Positions 61,642 to 64,000 of a DNA stretch of 64,000 nucleotides are shown here, one piece after another; positions within the stretch are counted from its first letter, which is position 1; each line of letters starts with the position of its first letter. Below the pieces are notes generated by a model. It did not search any database and had not been told where the DNA came from. It was given only the letters and a program-made list of their open reading frames with translations. Source of the DNA: Acidobacteriota bacterium (GTDB lineage Bacteria; Acidobacteriota; Terriglobia; Versatilivoradales; Versatilivoraceae); the NCBI GenBank assembly GCA_022826755.1, contig JAJDUG010000078.1, positions 1 through 64,000 of the forward strand. Direction: 5' to 3'. A program made the translations under genes and the position numbers.

Positions 61642-61858
61642 CGAGTGGAGAGTGAAGAGTGGAGAGTGAAGAGTGGAGAGTGGGGAGTGGAGAGTGGGGA
61701 GTGGGGAGTGAAGAGTTGGGAGGGGAGAGTGGTCAGCCGAGGGATTGGGCAACAGGCAACCGCCTGATGATCTGTTTACGCTTGTTGAAAGACTGCGCCG
61801 AGGTCGACAATATGCTCTACGTACCGATCAAGTAACTCTCCACTCTCCACTCTCCACT
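61642..61858. repeat. Heptamer-armed repeat element, copy 4
   Basis: The left arm (61642-61732) is thirteen 7-bp units, mainly AGAGTGG, AGAGTGA and GGAGTGG. The right arm (about 61836-61858) is three opposite-strand CACTCTC units. The core beside the right arm reads on the minus strand AGTTACTTGATCGGTACGTA, GAGCATATTGTCGACCTCGG. The right arm ends six bases from the stop codon of the DUF3857 gene. The 306-base gap 61558-61863 shows no gene. Confidence 0.8.
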
Positions 61859-61863
61859 GCCTT

Positions 61864-63876
61864 TTACTGCCTCATCAGCACCACCGGCGCCTGGTCGGCC
61901 GCGATCATCCGGTCGAAGAACTCCTTCACCGAGGCGTAGTCCTCTGGTGGAACCACGGCGTTGTCGAGTTCGAGATGGCGCTTGAAGAAGAGCTTGCCGG
62001 CTTCGACGCGCCAGTCGGCGCGGTAGCGTCCGAACGGGGTGGCGAGCGCCACGGGCTCCGGCATCTCATCCACCGTGAATCCCAGGGGAAGATCCACCTC
62101 CACGGTTTCCTGGAAGCTGTCGGCTTCCAGGACGACGGCGTACCTGCGCTCGGTCTGGTTCAGATAGGTGAACCCTCGATGGGGCGCCACGGCCGGCTTG
62201 AAGATAAGGAGATACCGGCCCACCGTTCTCCCGTAGGCAAGCGCGGTGAAATCGACGTCCACGAAAAAACCGCCCCGATTCCGCTCGCCGGCTTCGATGC
62301 TGGACACGTTGGCCCCCGGAGCGCCCCGGGAGACCCAACGCTCGATGACCCTGCGGTAGTCCCTGTTCCCCAGGCTTCTGTGAAGGCGGCGATTCCTGCT
62401 GGCGGCGCTCCCTTCCAACTGCTCCCGAATCTGACAGCCGATCGATCCGTCATGGGACAGGCTCATGGTGACGTGGCGTTTGAGGAGGTTGGCTTGGGGA
62501 GGGGAAGCCGGGGCGCGCAGCAGTTCACCCCCCCTGGGCCTGACCAGCAGCGCCAGGCTGTCCTGCTGGTGGGCGGGAAGGTAGCCCAAGGGCGTGTAGC
62601 GGTCGGTCGGGTCGAACAGAAGGAGTTTCCCCCAATCGCCGGCCGAGGCTACAGCGGGCGCTTCCAGCTCTCCAGAAAACCTGACGGCGATGATGACGTG
62701 GTTGAATTGCTGCGGAGAGGGCCAATCGGGCCGCACATAACGGCGATTGCCGGAAAAGATCGCTACCGGGTAGGACTCGACGCCCACCGCCGCCAACAGC
62801 GAGCGCATGAGGTTGACCTTGTCCTTGCAGTCTCCATAGGCCTTTTGCAGCGTCTCCCCCGCGGGACTGGGCTGGTATCCGCCGCCGCGCCCGACCCCCA
62901 ATTGGATGGAGGCGTACTTGATGCGCTGGGAGAAATCGGCGATGGCCTCGATTTTCTCGAGCTGGCTTGCCTTTCCCGCGGTCAGGTCCTGCGCCTTGGC
63001 GATGACGGCCCGGTCGGGCCTGGCCCGGGGGTCGGCAAGGGAGGCCAGCCAGGCAGAAACCTGGCCCCACTCGCGGAAGGTCGGCCCGGCGGCCTTGACC
63101 TGGGAGGGAGGAAAGTAGCTGACGTTGATCCGGGGTACGATCGACCTCAGCCCGGGCCGGGCGGGTTCCTCCGAGACCGGGGGCAGGCGTTCCAGTTGCC
63201 AGGTGTAGGAGGAGCCGTTCACCAGGGGCTCAATGGGTGCGTGGTTGTCCGTGACCGATTCAGCCGTCCAGCCCGAAGGCAGCTCCAGGCGGAAGCGGGA
63301 GAGCAGAGCCGGCAGATCGTTCTGAAAGCTGAAGCTGAACTGGGTAAAAACCGACCGGTCTTCCAGGACCGATTCGTAGCCGAACACTGAACCCGTATCG
63401 GCGTCGGCCATGCCACGGATGGACGACTCCCGCGACTCGTCATAGACATCGTAGACATCGTCTTCCACCAGCGAGACATCGACAATGTCCTTCTTGCGAT
63501 AGGTTTTCGAAGCGCCGGAGGGGTAGAGCATCCAGGCCTCGAGCCGGCGGACCTTGCCGCTGTCGCTGCCATAGATCACAGTCCCGCGAGCTTTCCGTCG
63601 GCCTTCCCGGGTCAGGACCTTGACGGCCTTCCGCACCGAGGTGGTGACCTTGCCATCCGGCTCGACGGTCACGGTGGTTTCGTCGAGAAGAACGACGGCT
63701 CCCACCTCGCTGTCGTATTCCGGGACTTGGCTGGAGGCCAGCTCAGTGAGCCAGGAAGGGGCCCGTTTGGCAGCCACGGAGGGGGAGGCAATGCAGGCCA
63801 GGACCAGGGCGGCCGCCCACGGCTTGACCCGCCACCGGTCAATCCGCCGGCGGTCTGCGGGTGAGCGTGAGCACAT
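61864..63876 (-). CDS. DUF3857/transglutaminase-domain secreted protein
   Basis: The 670-residue protein has a signal peptide (WAAALVLACIASPSVAA), an N-terminal DUF3857 domain (LLDETTVTVEPDGKVTTSVRKAVKVLTREGRR to about residue 240) and a transglutaminase-like domain (~290-430). The last has the catalytic Cys in AYGDCKDKVNLMRSLL, His in QFNHVIIAV and Asp in LLFDPTDRYTPLG. A beta-rich C-terminal domain follows. Such proteins are common in Bacteroidota and Acidobacteriota and probably act in the periplasm on peptides, with no proven substrate. The start overlaps the preceding gene by 38 bases. Confidence 0.85.
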   Translation of the reverse strand: MCSRSPADRRRIDRWRVKPWAAALVLACIASPSVAAKRAPSWLTELASSQVPEYDSEVGAVVLLDETTVTVEPDGKVTTSVRKAVKVLTREGRRKARGTVIYGSDSGKVRRLEAWMLYPSGASKTYRKKDIVDVSLVEDDVYDVYDESRESSIRGMADADTGSVFGYESVLEDRSVFTQFSFSFQNDLPALLSRFRLELPSGWTAESVTDNHAPIEPLVNGSSYTWQLERLPPVSEEPARPGLRSIVPRINVSYFPPSQVKAAGPTFREWGQVSAWLASLADPRARPDRAVIAKAQDLTAGKASQLEKIEAIADFSQRIKYASIQLGVGRGGGYQPSPAGETLQKAYGDCKDKVNLMRSLLAAVGVESYPVAIFSGNRRYVRPDWPSPQQFNHVIIAVRFSGELEAPAVASAGDWGKLLLFDPTDRYTPLGYLPAHQQDSLALLVRPRGGELLRAPASPPQANLLKRHVTMSLSHDGSIGCQIREQLEGSAASRNRRLHRSLGNRDYRRVIERWVSRGAPGANVSSIEAGERNRGGFFVDVDFTALAYGRTVGRYLLIFKPAVAPHRGFTYLNQTERRYAVVLEADSFQETVEVDLPLGFTVDEMPEPVALATPFGRYRADWRVEAGKLFFKRHLELDNAVVPPEDYASVKEFFDRMIAADQAPVVLMRQ

Positions 63877-64000
63877 GGTTGTCCTGGCGGTGGATGTAAT
63901 CGAAGGTTCGCTTGATTTGGGGATAGGCGTCTGAGCGGAACAGTATGTTTCCGTTGTCTCCGAAGCGAAAACTGCGGCGGTAGGTCAACCCGTTGCCGTC
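63839..64000 (-). CDS. C-terminus of a second DUF3857-like protein (partial)
   Basis: A minus-strand frame enters from the right edge and ends at TGA 63839-63841. Its last 53 residues contain LTYRRSFRFGDNGNILFR and PQIKRTFDYIHRQDNHVL, the type of tail seen at the end of DUF3857-transglutaminase proteins. It overlaps the start of the downstream member of the pair (ATG 63876), which suggests a coupled operon of two related proteins. Family assignment is tentative. Confidence 0.6.
   Translation of the reverse strand, partial: DGNGLTYRRSFRFGDNGNILFRSDAYPQIKRTFDYIHRQDNHVLTLTRRPPAD

Overview
The window is 64 kb of GC-rich bacterial chromosome. It most likely comes from an uncultivated member of the Acidobacteriota. 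Pointers are a GWxTD-domain protein next to a carboxypeptidase-regulatory/beta-barrel protein, a DUF3857-transglutaminase pair, a JAB-DinG helicase fusion, TonB-type receptors with an N-terminal carboxypeptidase-like domain, and several TTG/GTG starts. This assignment is an inference from gene content; there is no rRNA here.

Layout. 1-5.5 kb: CPBP protease, secreted DUF6807 protein, HupE-like membrane protein, inositol monophosphatase and two small coupled ORFs. 5.6-15.5 kb: TonB-dependent receptor, a LarA-like nickel-pincer isomerase with a D-2-hydroxyacid dehydrogenase, DoxX, a large tandem-repeat block, and a PdxA2/DUF1537-kinase pair of the four-carbon acid-sugar type, then a GT9 glycosyltransferase. 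15.7-19 kb: parvulin lipoprotein, tRNA-Ser(UGA), a MazEF-like module and an ADP-ribosylglycohydrolase. The tRNA and MazEF module lie between two imperfect copies of the parvulin gene's 3' end.

19.3-33.3 kb is the most interesting block. A single-module, fully reducing type I polyketide synthase (KS-AT-DH-psiKR-ER-KR-ACP, no thioesterase) is followed by a cobalamin-binding radical SAM enzyme and a single protein that fuses a thioester reductase to a PAPS-type sulfotransferase. A STAS-domain regulator lies on the opposite strand and a 14-TM MFS exporter follows. The simplest reading is a cluster that builds a reduced polyketide chain, modifies it by radical chemistry, releases it reductively and sulfates it. 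The product is unknown.

33.4-64 kb is mostly housekeeping and envelope genes: ankyrin and double-Cache secreted proteins, U32-like protein, M23 peptidase, RadC, HD protein, DNA polymerase I, cytochrome c, dolichyl-phosphate-type GT2, JAB-DinG helicase, a ParA/ribbon-helix-helix pair next to pyrD and pyrF, GWxTD protein, a PDZ-membrane histidine kinase with an NtrC-type regulator, TPR protein, Pta, ribosomal protein bS21 and the DUF3857 proteins.

The intergenic DNA is unusually rich in small repeats. A family of four elements has arms of 7-bp tandem repeats in inverted orientation and a shared core. There are also a family of CACGAAT-rich repeats, seven copies of a GCGGGCG/CGCCCGC palindrome, four copies of a C-rich/G-rich hairpin, and two MITE-like elements with perfect 19- and 20-bp terminal inverted repeats. 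Several of these sit exactly on gene ends, and one supplies the annotated start codon of one gene while its other arm supplies the stop codon of the next.
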